Shown here piece by piece: positions 47,436 to 56,620 of a DNA stretch of 64,000 nt. A program made the position numbers and the translations under genes. The stretch is taken from assembly GCF_001968815.1 (NCBI RefSeq), contig NZ_MIEQ01000084.1, forward strand, positions 1-64,000. The letters run 5' to 3'. How positions within the stretch are numbered: the first letter of the stretch is position 1; the number at the start of each line of letters is the position of its first letter. Source of the stretch: Motiliproteus sp. MSK22-1. Its GTDB lineage: Bacteria > Pseudomonadota > Gammaproteobacteria > Pseudomonadales > Balneatricaceae. The notes below the pieces were generated by a model that did no database searches, was not told where the DNA came from, and saw nothing but the letters and a program-made list of their open reading frames with translations.

Positions 47436-48194
47436 ATGAAAGTATCCACCATTGAACCTGCTCAACCGCTGGATCATCTGGCCCCGGCCGGACGTATTGG
47501 CGTTGTTGCGTTGGCTACCGATTTTAATATCGAGCAGGATTTACGTCGAATGCTGCCGGGAGACACGCAGATTTTTACCAGTCGGGTTCGTAACTACAAT
47601 CCGCTGACCATTGAAAATCTGCGTTCTATGGCTCCGGGTATCAGCGCTGCTGCTGACACCATTTTACCGGGCACTCAATTGGATGCGATTATCTATGGTT
47701 GCACCTCTGGAACCGTGGCCATTGGCAGTGAACGCATAGCAGAGCTGATCCATCAAAGCTGTCCCGGAGTTCCCGTCACGAATCCTGTAACAGCCGCTGT
47801 TGCTGCCTTCAGGCAGCTTGGTGCTCGTCGTATCTCTATTCTTACCCCTTACACCGAGCAGGTTAATTGTGAGGTGGCTGAATTGTTTCAGAGGCATGGT
47901 TTTGAGGTACTGAACATTGCTGGTTTCGGCTTTGAAGATGACACCGCGATGACTTTTATTTCGCCCGTTGACATCGTTAATGCCGCAAAAAATGTCTGCG
48001 ATGCACAAGCTGATCTTTTGTTCGTTTCCTGTACAGCGTTGCGGGCATCTGTGGTTCTTGATGAAATCGAGGCACAGCTCGGTAAACCCGTAGTTAGCAG
48101 TAATCAGGCCCTGACTTGGCATAGCCTGCAACTGCTGGGCTACCCGGCTCCCGTTTCTGGCTATGGTTCGTTGTTACAGCAATTGCCGGTCTGA
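47436..48194 (+). CDS. EutA-like Asp/Glu racemase-superfamily protein
   Basis: 252 residues. Two active-site cysteine motifs, YGCTSGT and FVSCTALR, with GKPVVSSNQALTWH. This matches EutA of ectoine utilisation and the maleate isomerase/arylmalonate decarboxylase group. It may isomerise or racemise a dicarboxylate or amino acid. First gene of a plus-strand run with the M20, TRAP and M24 genes. Confidence 0.82.
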   Translation: MKVSTIEPAQPLDHLAPAGRIGVVALATDFNIEQDLRRMLPGDTQIFTSRVRNYNPLTIENLRSMAPGISAAADTILPGTQLDAIIYGCTSGTVAIGSERIAELIHQSCPGVPVTNPVTAAVAAFRQLGARRISILTPYTEQVNCEVAELFQRHGFEVLNIAGFGFEDDTAMTFISPVDIVNAAKNVCDAQADLLFVSCTALRASVVLDEIEAQLGKPVVSSNQALTWHSLQLLGYPAPVSGYGSLLQQLPV

Positions 48195-48235
48195 ATTTTT
48201 CTTCTGCACATCAGCTTATTTCGGAGTGCTATTTT

Positions 48236-49399
48236 ATGCCGTCCCTGGATTCTCAACTGATCAATCAAATGACTGAATGGCGTCGCCACCTGCATCGCTA
48301 TCCAGAGTGTGGTTTTGAGGTACAGCAGACCTCTGACTTTATTGCCGAAAAGCTTGAAAGCTTTGGCATTGAAGTTGTGCGTAATATTGGTCAGACCGGT
48401 GTCGTGGGCATACTAAATGCTGGTGATGGTAACGCCAGTATTGGCTTGCGTGCTGATATGGATGCGTTGCATATCCATGAACAGAACAGCTTTGAGTATC
48501 GCTCTCAACATAAGGGGAAAATGCACGCCTGTGGCCATGATGGTCATTCAGCGATGCTGCTTGGTGCGGCTTGTCATCTGGCTCAAGCTCCAAGTTTTAA
48601 TGGTACTGTCTACTTTATTTTTCAACCTGATGAGGAACATGGTCAGGGAGCACAGGCGATGATTGATGATGGCCTGTTCGAGCGCTTCCAGATTGATGCA
48701 GTCTACGGCTTACACAATCTACCCGGTATGCCTGAAGGTAGCTTTACTGTGCGACCTGGCTCACTGATGGCTAGTGAAAGCAGTTTTGAAATTCAAATTT
48801 TAGGTATAGGTGGTCATGCGGCCATGCCTCATACCGGAATCGATCCGTTGGTTACCGGCGCTCAGGTGGTAATGGCTTTGCAGACACTGGTATCCCGTAA
48901 CCTTAGTGCAATCCATGAGACAGCAGTGGTTTCTGCTACAGAGTTTATCACTAACGGTACTGTCAACGTTATTCCTTCAGAGGTAACAATTAAGGGGGAT
49001 TGTCGCTGTTTTACCGAGCAGACCCTGGCTAAGTTGGAACAGCGGATGGAGCGTATTGTTGCCGGCATCTGTGAAGCTGCTGGAGCCGAGTATCGCTTTA
49101 ATTTTGTCAATACTTTTTACCCTACAGTCAATAGCCATGCCGAAACCGACTATGCCATTGCTGCCGCAAATGCAGCACTAGGTAACGATAAGGTCAATGG
49201 CAGCTGTGATCCACTCACAATCTCCGAAGATTTTTCCAGCATGTTACGAGTGAAACCTGGTTGTTATGCCCTGCTGGGTAATGGAACTGAATCTGTTGGT
49301 GGTTGTGCGTTGCACAACCCGGAATACGACTTTAATGATCGAATTTTGGGAAAAGGGGCCAGTTACTGGGTCCAGCTAGTCAGTGACCGACTGAAGTAA
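48236..49399 (+). CDS. M20D amidohydrolase
   Basis: 387 residues. Metal site residues appear in RRHLHRYPE, LRADMDAL, ACGHDGHSAMLLGA, and FQPDEEHGQGA, then ILGIGGHAAMPHTGIDP for the lid domain. Members remove acyl groups from N-acyl amino acids (hippurate, N-acetyl-diaminopimelate, IAA conjugates). Here it would plausibly deacylate a diamino acid derivative before the ammonia-lyase step. Confidence 0.9.
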   Translation: MPSLDSQLINQMTEWRRHLHRYPECGFEVQQTSDFIAEKLESFGIEVVRNIGQTGVVGILNAGDGNASIGLRADMDALHIHEQNSFEYRSQHKGKMHACGHDGHSAMLLGAACHLAQAPSFNGTVYFIFQPDEEHGQGAQAMIDDGLFERFQIDAVYGLHNLPGMPEGSFTVRPGSLMASESSFEIQILGIGGHAAMPHTGIDPLVTGAQVVMALQTLVSRNLSAIHETAVVSATEFITNGTVNVIPSEVTIKGDCRCFTEQTLAKLEQRMERIVAGICEAAGAEYRFNFVNTFYPTVNSHAETDYAIAAANAALGNDKVNGSCDPLTISEDFSSMLRVKPGCYALLGNGTESVGGCALHNPEYDFNDRILGKGASYWVQLVSDRLK

Positions 49400-49445
49400 T
49401 TCAACCGAATCCCGCAAAAACGGCTGTTCATCGCTGTAAAAAAAC

Positions 49446-49462
49446 CGCTGTTGATAACAGCG
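49446..49462 (+). other. Intercistronic stem upstream of dctP
   Basis: CGCTGTT and AACAGCG pair around a 3-base loop, followed by A-rich sequence and the ribosome site AAAAGGA. May affect mRNA stability or translation of the binding protein. Confidence 0.5.
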
Positions 49463-49486
49463 AAAAATAAGAGAAAAGGAACGACC

Positions 49487-50527
49487 ATGAAGAAACTACT
49501 CACCGCCGTACTAACCCTTGGTATCGCCTTTGGCGCTCAAGCAGAGACCTGGAAGTTTGCATCCGAAGAAGACAAAAAAGATGTTCAGGACATCTACGCT
49601 CAAAAGTTCGCAGAGGTGATTAAAAAGGAGTCCGATGGCGACATTAAGGTGCGGATCTATTACTACGGTCAGCTAGGTACTGAGAACGATATTGTTGAAC
49701 TGGCTGCCAATGGTACGATTCAATTTGTGTCTGTGGGCACCGGTCATCTGGGGTCTTACGTGCCGGAAGTTCAGGCGATTAGCTTACCTTATGTTTTGGG
49801 TACCGATGAAAAGGTAACCCGTCAGATTCTGACCAGTAGTAAAACGATTTATGAAGATTTAGCACCAAAATTTGAAGCGAAAAACTTGAAGCTGCTGTCC
49901 ATGCTATCTGAAGGTGAGATGGTCTGGGGGGCTAATAAGGCAATTAGAAGCCCTGAAGACTTTGCTAATCAGAAGATCAGAACTTTCACTTCCACTATTC
50001 CTGTTGAGACCTATAAAACCTTCGGTGCTACCCCAACTCCGCTTTCCTGGGGTGAGGTGTACGGTTCTCTGCAGTTGAAAACAGTCGATGGCATGGTTAA
50101 CCCTATCTACTTTATTTACAACGCCAAGTGGCATGAGGTTCAGGATTACCTGATGTTCCCAGGCCAGCAGCCTTATGTTGCGACCGTATCAACCAATAGC
50201 AAGTGGTTTAAGGGACTTTCCACTGAAAAGCAGGCCATGGTTCGCAAGGCAATCAAGGCCGCGGACGCAGCAGCTTATGAATATCAACTACGTATCAATA
50301 AAGAAAATATGGATAAGATCATGAAGGAGCGCCCTGATATGCAGGTAGTGATTCTGACTGAGGAAGAGCGTAGTCGCTTTAAGGAACTGAGTATCTCATT
50401 GCACGACACCTTTTATGATGTTGTCGCCAAGGCCTATTCAAGTGAAGACGAAGCTGAATCCAGAAAGAGTGCCCAGCGAATTCTTCAGAGTTTGATAGAG
50501 GAAGTCAAAATGGTTGCTAACTACTAA
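49487..50527 (+). CDS. TRAP transporter solute-binding protein (DctP family)
   Basis: 346 residues from ATG 49487. Signal peptide MKKLLTAVLTLGIAFGAQA, then ETWKFASEE. DctP features are seen in GQLGTENDIVELAANGTIQF, KIRTF (family carboxylate-binding Arg) and LSWGEVYGSLQLKTVDGMVNP (in parts). Periplasmic; delivers a carboxylate-bearing ligand to the QM membrane part. Confidence 0.93.
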   Translation: MKKLLTAVLTLGIAFGAQAETWKFASEEDKKDVQDIYAQKFAEVIKKESDGDIKVRIYYYGQLGTENDIVELAANGTIQFVSVGTGHLGSYVPEVQAISLPYVLGTDEKVTRQILTSSKTIYEDLAPKFEAKNLKLLSMLSEGEMVWGANKAIRSPEDFANQKIRTFTSTIPVETYKTFGATPTPLSWGEVYGSLQLKTVDGMVNPIYFIYNAKWHEVQDYLMFPGQQPYVATVSTNSKWFKGLSTEKQAMVRKAIKAADAAAYEYQLRINKENMDKIMKERPDMQVVILTEEERSRFKELSISLHDTFYDVVAKAYSSEDEAESRKSAQRILQSLIEEVKMVANY

Positions 50528-50592
50528 GGAGCTTGCTCGATGCTGCCCTGGTATTTTCCTGAGCAAACTGACTGACCTTTCGTACTAACTAA

Positions 50593-50620
50593 GGAGGCCA
50601 CTAACGGAGTAGTGGCTTCC
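50593..50620 (+). other. Hairpin between TRAP P and Q genes
   Basis: GGAGGCCACTA and TAGTGGCTTCC pair over 11 bp with one G-U. No T run follows. Such intercistronic stems often protect the abundant P transcript or reduce read-through to Q and M. Confidence 0.65.
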
Positions 50621-50633
50621 GGGATTTGCTGTT

Positions 50634-51173
50634 ATGAAAAAAGTACTTAATCAAATCAGTGCTATCACTGAGAAAATAGAGAAACTCATTATTATCATGT
50701 CGATCATCGTAATGATGGTGAACTCGACAGCTAACGCTATCGGTAGGTACTTTTTCAATAAAAGCATCTTTTTTTCTGAAGAGCTTAACCAGTTTTTGAT
50801 TGTTGCTGTGACTTTTATCGGTTTCGCTTATGCAGTGAGGAAGGGACGTAATATCCGCATGACTGCTGTCTACGATATGCTGGGTCATACGGGTAAAAAG
50901 GTGCTGACCACCGTTATTGCCATAACCACGGCAGGGTTGATGTTTTACCTTGCCTGGTTAGCATTTCACTATGTCGTCGAGCTGAAGGGAATTAATAGAC
51001 TGAGCCCGGCGCTGCAATTTCCTGTCTATATCATCTACTCAATTATTCCTGTTGGATTGGCTATGGCGGGGGTTCAGTATTCGATCAGCTTTCTGATGAA
51101 TCTAACTCATAAAGAAATTTACTTATCCTACGACGTTATCGAAACGGCAGATTCTGCAGGTGATCCATCATGA
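50634..51173 (+). CDS. TRAP transporter small permease (DctQ family)
   Basis: 179 residues with four membrane helices. Typical NAIGRYFFNKSIFFSEELNQFLIVAVTFIGFAYAVRKGRNIRM pattern (seen in parts). Overlaps the next start by four bases (ATGA), so it is translationally coupled to the large permease. Confidence 0.92.
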   Translation: MKKVLNQISAITEKIEKLIIIMSIIVMMVNSTANAIGRYFFNKSIFFSEELNQFLIVAVTFIGFAYAVRKGRNIRMTAVYDMLGHTGKKVLTTVIAITTAGLMFYLAWLAFHYVVELKGINRLSPALQFPVYIIYSIIPVGLAMAGVQYSISFLMNLTHKEIYLSYDVIETADSAGDPS

Positions 51174-52513
51174 GCGATTTCTTTCAGCTAATCACTGATG
51201 CCATCGCTGGTGAGGCAGACATCCATGTGATTACCTTTGCACTGGTAACCGTGATGGTTATCTTGTTGTTTTTAAGCTTTCCGATGATTGTGCCGTTGGC
51301 GGTAGGGGCGCTTATCGGCCTTATCCATTTTTCCGGCACGGACCCTCAGGTGATTGTTCAGCAGATGGTTACCGGGATATCTCCTAATGCGTTGATTGCA
51401 GTGCCTATGTTTATCCTTGCGGCGGATATCATGACCCGAGGAAACACTGCCCATAATTTGTTGGGGTTGATCGAGGCGTTTGTCGGACACATGAGAGGTG
51501 GACTACCGATAACGACCTGCATTAGTTGTACGTTGTTTGGATCGGTTTCTGGTTCAACTCAAGCGACTGTAGTATCAGTAGGGCAGATCATGCGCCCGAA
51601 ATTATTGCAAGCGGGATATAAAGACAGTTTTGTGATGGCATTGATTATCAATGCCAGTGATATCGCTTTTCTGATACCACCGAGTATCGGATTGATTCTC
51701 TACGGAACCTTAGCTAATGCCAGTGTTGGAGAGTTATTTATAGCTGGAATAGGTCCCGGGATTTTACTTGCCATATTGTTTTCACTTTATAGCTATATAC
51801 ACAGTGTTCGACATAGTGCTGATATCGCGCTGGTTGAGAAGACTGATTTAACCCAGAAAATAGCCGCGATTAAAAAAGCTGTTCTGCCGATGGGTTTCCC
51901 TATACTGATTGTTGGTGGTATATATTCCGGAATAGTCACACCAACTGAGGCCGCTTCCTTTTCGGTTCTTTACGCGATACTGGTGGAATGTGTGATCTAC
52001 CGAGAGCTCAAGTTTGGTGACGTGATGGATGCGGCTCTCAGCACAGGTCTGATAACTGCTGTTGTGTTTATCCTGGTAGGAATTGGGCAGTCTTTTTCCT
52101 GGTATATTTCTTTCGAACAAATTCCTCAGGAACTCCTGGCTCCGCTGAATCTGGAGGATGCCTCTCAGGAGTACATTCTGTTCGTTATTGCATTGACATT
52201 CTTTGTTGGCTGCATGTTTGTTGATTCATTGGTCGTTCTGCTGATACTGACACCGATTTTTATGCCTGTCATAGACTCTGTTGGTATTGATCCTGTGCTA
52301 GTTGGGGTCATGGTGACACTACAGATGGCGATAGGATCAGCTACACCACCGTTTGGTTGTGACATATTTACCGCTATCGCGATATTCAATCGACCCTATA
52401 TGGAAGTGATCAGAGGGACGCTGCCATTTATCCTGATTCTGTTTTTGATGTCAGCGTTGCTCATTTATTTTCCAAGTATTGCTCTATTGTTTAGAGACTT
52501 GGCTTTTAAGTAA
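51170..52513 (+). CDS. TRAP transporter large permease (DctM family)
   Basis: 447 residues, about 12 membrane segments. Motifs GSVSGSTQATVVSVGQIMRP and VGVMVTLQMAIGSATPPFG are typical of DctM. Sodium-driven uptake together with Q and the periplasmic P protein. Confidence 0.94.
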   Translation: MSDFFQLITDAIAGEADIHVITFALVTVMVILLFLSFPMIVPLAVGALIGLIHFSGTDPQVIVQQMVTGISPNALIAVPMFILAADIMTRGNTAHNLLGLIEAFVGHMRGGLPITTCISCTLFGSVSGSTQATVVSVGQIMRPKLLQAGYKDSFVMALIINASDIAFLIPPSIGLILYGTLANASVGELFIAGIGPGILLAILFSLYSYIHSVRHSADIALVEKTDLTQKIAAIKKAVLPMGFPILIVGGIYSGIVTPTEAASFSVLYAILVECVIYRELKFGDVMDAALSTGLITAVVFILVGIGQSFSWYISFEQIPQELLAPLNLEDASQEYILFVIALTFFVGCMFVDSLVVLLILTPIFMPVIDSVGIDPVLVGVMVTLQMAIGSATPPFGCDIFTAIAIFNRPYMEVIRGTLPFILILFLMSALLIYFPSIALLFRDLAFK

Positions 52514-52654
52514 ATGGCTTCTATCAGAGAGGCGGCTTCTAAATGGACGTATGAAGTCGCAGCAGCTAGCAGGGCATTATAGTTTGTATAAACGACGTAA
52601 CTTGCTAAACAAAGATATCAACTTAGCTTCCTGAGAATAACGTAGAGAATAGAC

Positions 52655-53833
52655 ATGAATAACCCGTTGATACCCCCTCCACGAGGATTTGAACACTCGG
52701 AATTTGAGCAGCGCACACAAAAGCTGCAACACGAAATGGAAAAGCAGGGAATTGATGCTGTGTTTTTCTCAACAGAACCTGAGTTTCGTTACTTCAGTGG
52801 TTTTAAGTCACAGTTTTGGGAAAGCCCTACGCGACCATGGTTTCTGGTAGTTCCTTCTCAAGGAGTACCGATTGCCGTTGTTCCTGAAATTGGTGTGGCG
52901 GGGTTTGAACTGACATGGATTGAGGACGTACGCAGCTGGCCGTCACCACGACCTGAGGATGATGGTGTTTCTTTGTTAACAGAAACCTTGGCAGAAGTCA
53001 GTCAGAGGTTCCTGCGTATAGGAGCGATGTTGGGGCCGGAAACGCACCTTCGAATGCCTGCAGATAACTTTTCCTTACTAAAAGAGAATCTGACAAAATT
53101 TGACTTTGTTGATGTATCTGAAATCGTCAGAGGAATTCGATCAGTCAAATCCAGTGCAGAAATCGAGAAAATACGCTTTGCCTGTGAAGTCGCTGCAGGT
53201 GGTTTCGAATACTTATTGAATCACTTGCAGGCAGGTATGACCGAACGAGAAGCCTGCAAAGCCATGCACCTGGAGATGTTACGACTGGGAGCGGATTCCT
53301 GTCCCTATCTGATATCTGCATCAGGGCAGGGGGGTTATGACAATATCATCATGGGTCCTACAGATCGTAAGCTGGATGAAGGTGATATTCTGATTATTGA
53401 TACCGGTGCCAATTTTGAGGGCTATTTCAGTGACTTTGATCGTAACTATGGATTTGGTCGGGTGGATGCGCAGGCACAGCGCGCTTACGAAGCTGTTTAT
53501 CAATCCACAGACGCTGGCCTGAATACTGCTGCTCCTGGTCGAACGACCGGAGATGTCTGGCAGGCGATGTGGTCTGTATTAGAAGATGCTGGTGCTCTCG
53601 GAAATGACGTGGGACGCATGGGACACGGATTGGGTATGCAGTTAACGGAGTGGCCATCTAATGTGCCTGGTGGTGACGTTATTCTTCAAGCAGGTATGGT
53701 CCTGACGTTGGAGCCGGGGATGACCTTTGCTCCAGGAAAGATGATGGTGCATGAGGAGAACATCCTTATCACCGATAATGGCTGTGAGATGTTACATCAA
53801 AGGGCGTGGCCGACAATGCCGATCATCGGCTAA
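52655..53833 (+). CDS. M24-family metallohydrolase (EutD/DoeA or creatinase-like)
   Basis: 392 residues. All five metal ligands are visible: Asp249, Asp260, His324, Glu353 and Glu367. The family includes Xaa-Pro peptidases, creatinase, DMSP lyase DddP and ectoine hydrolase DoeA/EutD. Being in the same strand run as an EutA-like gene and a TRAP transporter favours hydrolysis of a small cyclic or amidine substrate over peptidase activity. Final gene of the cluster. Confidence 0.88.
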   Translation: MNNPLIPPPRGFEHSEFEQRTQKLQHEMEKQGIDAVFFSTEPEFRYFSGFKSQFWESPTRPWFLVVPSQGVPIAVVPEIGVAGFELTWIEDVRSWPSPRPEDDGVSLLTETLAEVSQRFLRIGAMLGPETHLRMPADNFSLLKENLTKFDFVDVSEIVRGIRSVKSSAEIEKIRFACEVAAGGFEYLLNHLQAGMTEREACKAMHLEMLRLGADSCPYLISASGQGGYDNIIMGPTDRKLDEGDILIIDTGANFEGYFSDFDRNYGFGRVDAQAQRAYEAVYQSTDAGLNTAAPGRTTGDVWQAMWSVLEDAGALGNDVGRMGHGLGMQLTEWPSNVPGGDVILQAGMVLTLEPGMTFAPGKMMVHEENILITDNGCEMLHQRAWPTMPIIG

Positions 53834-53916
53834 TCTGTATGTGCTAGTGTTGTTCAACAGCAACCATTCATTGCAAGACGTCCTGCAGGGGACAGCAATA
53901 TGGTTCAGTCAATTCG

Positions 53917-53979
53917 TAGAACACTAGAACACTAGAACACTAGAACACTAGAACACTAGAACACTAGAACACTAGAACA
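53917..53979. repeat. 8-bp tandem repeat, about 7.9 copies
   Basis: TAGAACAC is repeated seven times without mismatch, plus a final seven-base partial copy. It lies 80 bases after the M24 gene. A slippage-prone microsatellite with no gene across it. Confidence 0.97.
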
Positions 53980-54427
53980 GAAGCAGATGCTTGTTGATCA
54001 ATGGCGTGAAAGCCGCCAGCCTGCTGCTCGTTTTGTGACGCGCATAGGGACTTGCCGATGATCTGGCATCATCAACAAAGAATGAGGCAGTGTTTATCGA
54101 TCTCGGTAATGGTGTCGAGCTGCGCTTGAGTCAGGGCTGATGTTCGGCCCCTCGTAATTAGGTCAAAATCTGTCACTGTACCCAGCCGACCGATATGCGA
54201 AAACCTTTCAAGCATGACCTGCTTGTTTTGGAAGTGAGGTATTGCTGACCGCTGTTAATTACTCATGTTGGCTACTTCCGGGATGAATGGAGTGGAGAAC
54301 TGCCATAGTACTGTTAATTGCATTCTACGGGGCTGAATGCTCTTACTGAAGAAATAGCTAGTACCGTCTTTGATATATGCGATAAACTCCCGGTCACAAA
54401 GGATATTTATATAAAAGGACTGCGTAA
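53980..54427. mobile_element. Decayed IS66-type remnant and non-coding DNA
   Basis: Short reading segments resemble the IS66 TnpA accessory protein: LVDQWRESRQPAARF near 53990 and, in another frame, VFIDLGNGVELRLSQG with a stop at about 54139. ATGTTCGGCCCC follows as in the tnpA/tnpB junction, but stops at once. The rest to 54427 holds nothing recognised. Confidence 0.5.
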
Positions 54428-55060
54428 ATGGATGTAGTAATCCCAATAGTTTTTCCTGATTTTAAAATCACAGTGAAAGTTAAGAAGAGGGAGGTTGATG
54501 TCCTTCCTTTTGTTGATTTTGATAATTTTTCAATTCCAGAATACAAAGACAAGTTATCCAACTTAGGGCATGCAGGTGTTTTGTTTATCAATGGAAAAAC
54601 TGGAACTACAAAATATTACGAATATGGTAGGTATGATCCGCCAGCAAATTTAGGACTTGTTCTCAAAGCTAGAAATCTCCCAAATGTTAAAGTTACAAAT
54701 GGAAGCATTGACTATGGATCGCTGAAGAAAACGCTTGGGTTTATTTCTAGAGTATCTGGACAGTCTGGAAGAATTAAGGCTGTATATATTGAGGTGGAAG
54801 ATAAGTATAACTTGATGTTGGAAGCAGCAGAATCAAGGAAGCTTAAAAACTCTATCAAAACTAGAGAACCTTATGATCTGCTAACAAATAGCTGTATCCA
54901 TTTTGTGAAAGAAATTACAGAGAGTGCGGGGGTTTCGACTCCATGGATTATAGACCCGAGACCTAACTCGTATATAGGTGAATTTATGGATGATTTCCCA
55001 AATTTAGAGTACAAGAACAGTACGAACAAGTTGTCACTTGAAGACATAGGAGTGTTTTAA
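54428..55060 (+). CDS. Putative permuted papain-fold effector
   Basis: 210 residues, AT-rich. His48 in GHAGVLF precedes Cys156 in LLTNSCIHFVKEI, the His-then-Cys order of permuted NlpC/P60-like amidases, with DPPANLG and WIIDPRPNSYI nearby. Such domains occur in type VI and Rhs-type toxins that cut peptidoglycan or acyl bonds. The next gene encodes a lipoprotein eight bases later, as in effector-immunity pairs. No secretion apparatus or VgrG/PAAR gene is in the window, so the role is inferred. Confidence 0.6.
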   Translation: MDVVIPIVFPDFKITVKVKKREVDVLPFVDFDNFSIPEYKDKLSNLGHAGVLFINGKTGTTKYYEYGRYDPPANLGLVLKARNLPNVKVTNGSIDYGSLKKTLGFISRVSGQSGRIKAVYIEVEDKYNLMLEAAESRKLKNSIKTREPYDLLTNSCIHFVKEITESAGVSTPWIIDPRPNSYIGEFMDDFPNLEYKNSTNKLSLEDIGVF

Positions 55061-55067
55061 ATAGAAC

Positions 55068-55439
55068 ATGGATGGGAAAAAAGTACTTAATTGTCTGATT
55101 TTGTTAGTTGTTATTTTCGGGTTGATCTCATGTCAAGAAAGCGAGACAGAGTTGTCAGATCCTCCAGCCCCTAATTCTGTCCCCTCAGGATCGGTATGGG
55201 TTGGGGGACTTGATGGAGGGGTTTTTGTGTTTATAACCAAACCTAGTGAATACCCAAAGCACTTGTACGAAGGGGAGATTCATTATGTTTCTGGTGATTT
55301 GTCCTATAAGGGAAAGCTTGAGATATTTCCTAAGGAGCAGCCTAATATAGACTTTAATGTAAAAAGTTCATTTGAAGGCTGGGATGGAGACACGCTGTAT
55401 CTTATCAACGATTTTTATCTGAAAATATATGAGCCATAA
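55068..55439 (+). CDS. Lipoprotein, candidate immunity partner
   Basis: 123 residues with a signal sequence and lipobox LISC (Cys at about residue 24), then SETELSDPPAPNSVPSGSVW and a beta-rich domain. Eight bases after the putative effector gene, same strand and composition. Periplasmic placement suits protection against a cell-wall amidase. Unrecognised family. Confidence 0.6.
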   Translation: MDGKKVLNCLILLVVIFGLISCQESETELSDPPAPNSVPSGSVWVGGLDGGVFVFITKPSEYPKHLYEGEIHYVSGDLSYKGKLEIFPKEQPNIDFNVKSSFEGWDGDTLYLINDFYLKIYEP

Positions 55440-55534
55440 AAAATAGGTTATTTTTAGAATAAAACTAGAGGAGAGGGTGTTCATGGCTCTGGATGCTCAA
55501 CTGAGACAGCGCCAGATTTCAGTTTTGCACGGGG

Positions 55535-55696
55535 GCGGCCACTTTTAACATACTGGCATAGAGCAGCTTGAGTAAAGCTGTTTCATTGGCGAAGCCGCCC
55601 TTGTTTTTTTGTCAGCTTTCGGAACTGACGATGCACAGCCTCAACCGTGTTAGTCGTATACTGACGGACGTTCTGTTGCGAGTCAGTGATTACTTG
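55535..55696 (-). pseudogene. IS256-family transposase remnant
   Basis: The minus strand reads TDSQQNVRQYTTNTVEAVHRQ, FRKLTKK and, after a frameshift in a poly-T/A run near 55605, GGFANETALLKLLYASMLKV. This is the C-terminal end of IS256-type (Mutator) transposases. The remainder is missing. Confidence 0.75.
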
Positions 55697-55885
55697 GCAT
55701 AAAGTGACAGAGCTAACATCGCGGGTGTGGAAGGACAGGTTCGTGGATCAACCTCCACGGTCAGACGCTATATCAAAGCGTCACGCATTCCGTGGAATGA
55801 CCGGTTACGTTCAACACAAACAGTAAAGAACGGATATACTTAAACAATACCCTCTAGATGGAAAAATTCAGGAGGTATTGGATCA
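55697..55885. other. Mosaic of mobile-element debris
   Basis: About 190 bases. A short plus-strand segment (VRGSTSTVRRYIKA) is faintly like the IstA helix-turn-helix of IS21, but too short to be sure. An AGGAGG ribosome site for the next gene lies at its end. Confidence 0.35.
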
Positions 55886-56620
55886 ATGTTCCGCCAAGCG
55901 GTATTTGTCGTTATATCCCTTCTGCTGCTTTCAGCCTGCGGTCCGTCTCATCAGGAAGTGGCTGATGAGTATAAACAGCGAATACTCAAGAAAAAAACGG
56001 AAATAGTTGCAGCTGCGAAGTTGCTGCAGGATGTTTTGTTTCAGAAACAAGACCAGCAAAACCAAGGCTCTTTACCCCTTTGTGAAGATACTAAAATACC
56101 CTTGGTGTTTTCTCGTTATGGAAATTCATCAAACACCACCATCGCTATGCATCAATGGTTACTTAACCTTGATAATCGCTCCCATAAAATTCCCTTTAAT
56201 TTAACCAGCAGTTACCAATTGCGCGAGGCTCTTGATTGGTCATCTGAGCCTAATCCTCAGGACTCCATTAAGGACGAAAAGGCTGAAGAGGGATTTCGCG
56301 AGATCTTCGAGAATGTTTTGGGGTTGGAATATCTGGTTCTTAATCAAACACTGGATTTCCAGGAGCCCAGGATGCTTACTGTTGATCAGTACCGGCCCGG
56401 AGCTGTATCCGTGAGTATGTATGTCCTGTCAATCAGCCCGCCTGCTGTTTTATGTCAGTCATCATTCACTGCTGAAACCCCTGATAAAGTCACATCACAC
56501 CAGTTTTCTGATTTTCCTGACCTTGGAAATGCGAACTTCGCTATTCGCTCGTCCCTCTTTGATCAGGCAAGAGAGGCACAGCTGGCAATACTGAAGAAAG
56601 TGTCTGCTAATGTTAAATAA
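55886..56620 (+). CDS. Putative lipoprotein
   Basis: 244 residues. Signal sequence with lipobox LSAC (Cys18). The start follows a good AGGAGG site. The mature part begins with a charged helix (VADEYKQRILKKKTEIVAA) and has no motif that I recognise. Stands alone. Confidence 0.75.
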   Translation: MFRQAVFVVISLLLLSACGPSHQEVADEYKQRILKKKTEIVAAAKLLQDVLFQKQDQQNQGSLPLCEDTKIPLVFSRYGNSSNTTIAMHQWLLNLDNRSHKIPFNLTSSYQLREALDWSSEPNPQDSIKDEKAEEGFREIFENVLGLEYLVLNQTLDFQEPRMLTVDQYRPGAVSVSMYVLSISPPAVLCQSSFTAETPDKVTSHQFSDFPDLGNANFAIRSSLFDQAREAQLAILKKVSANVK

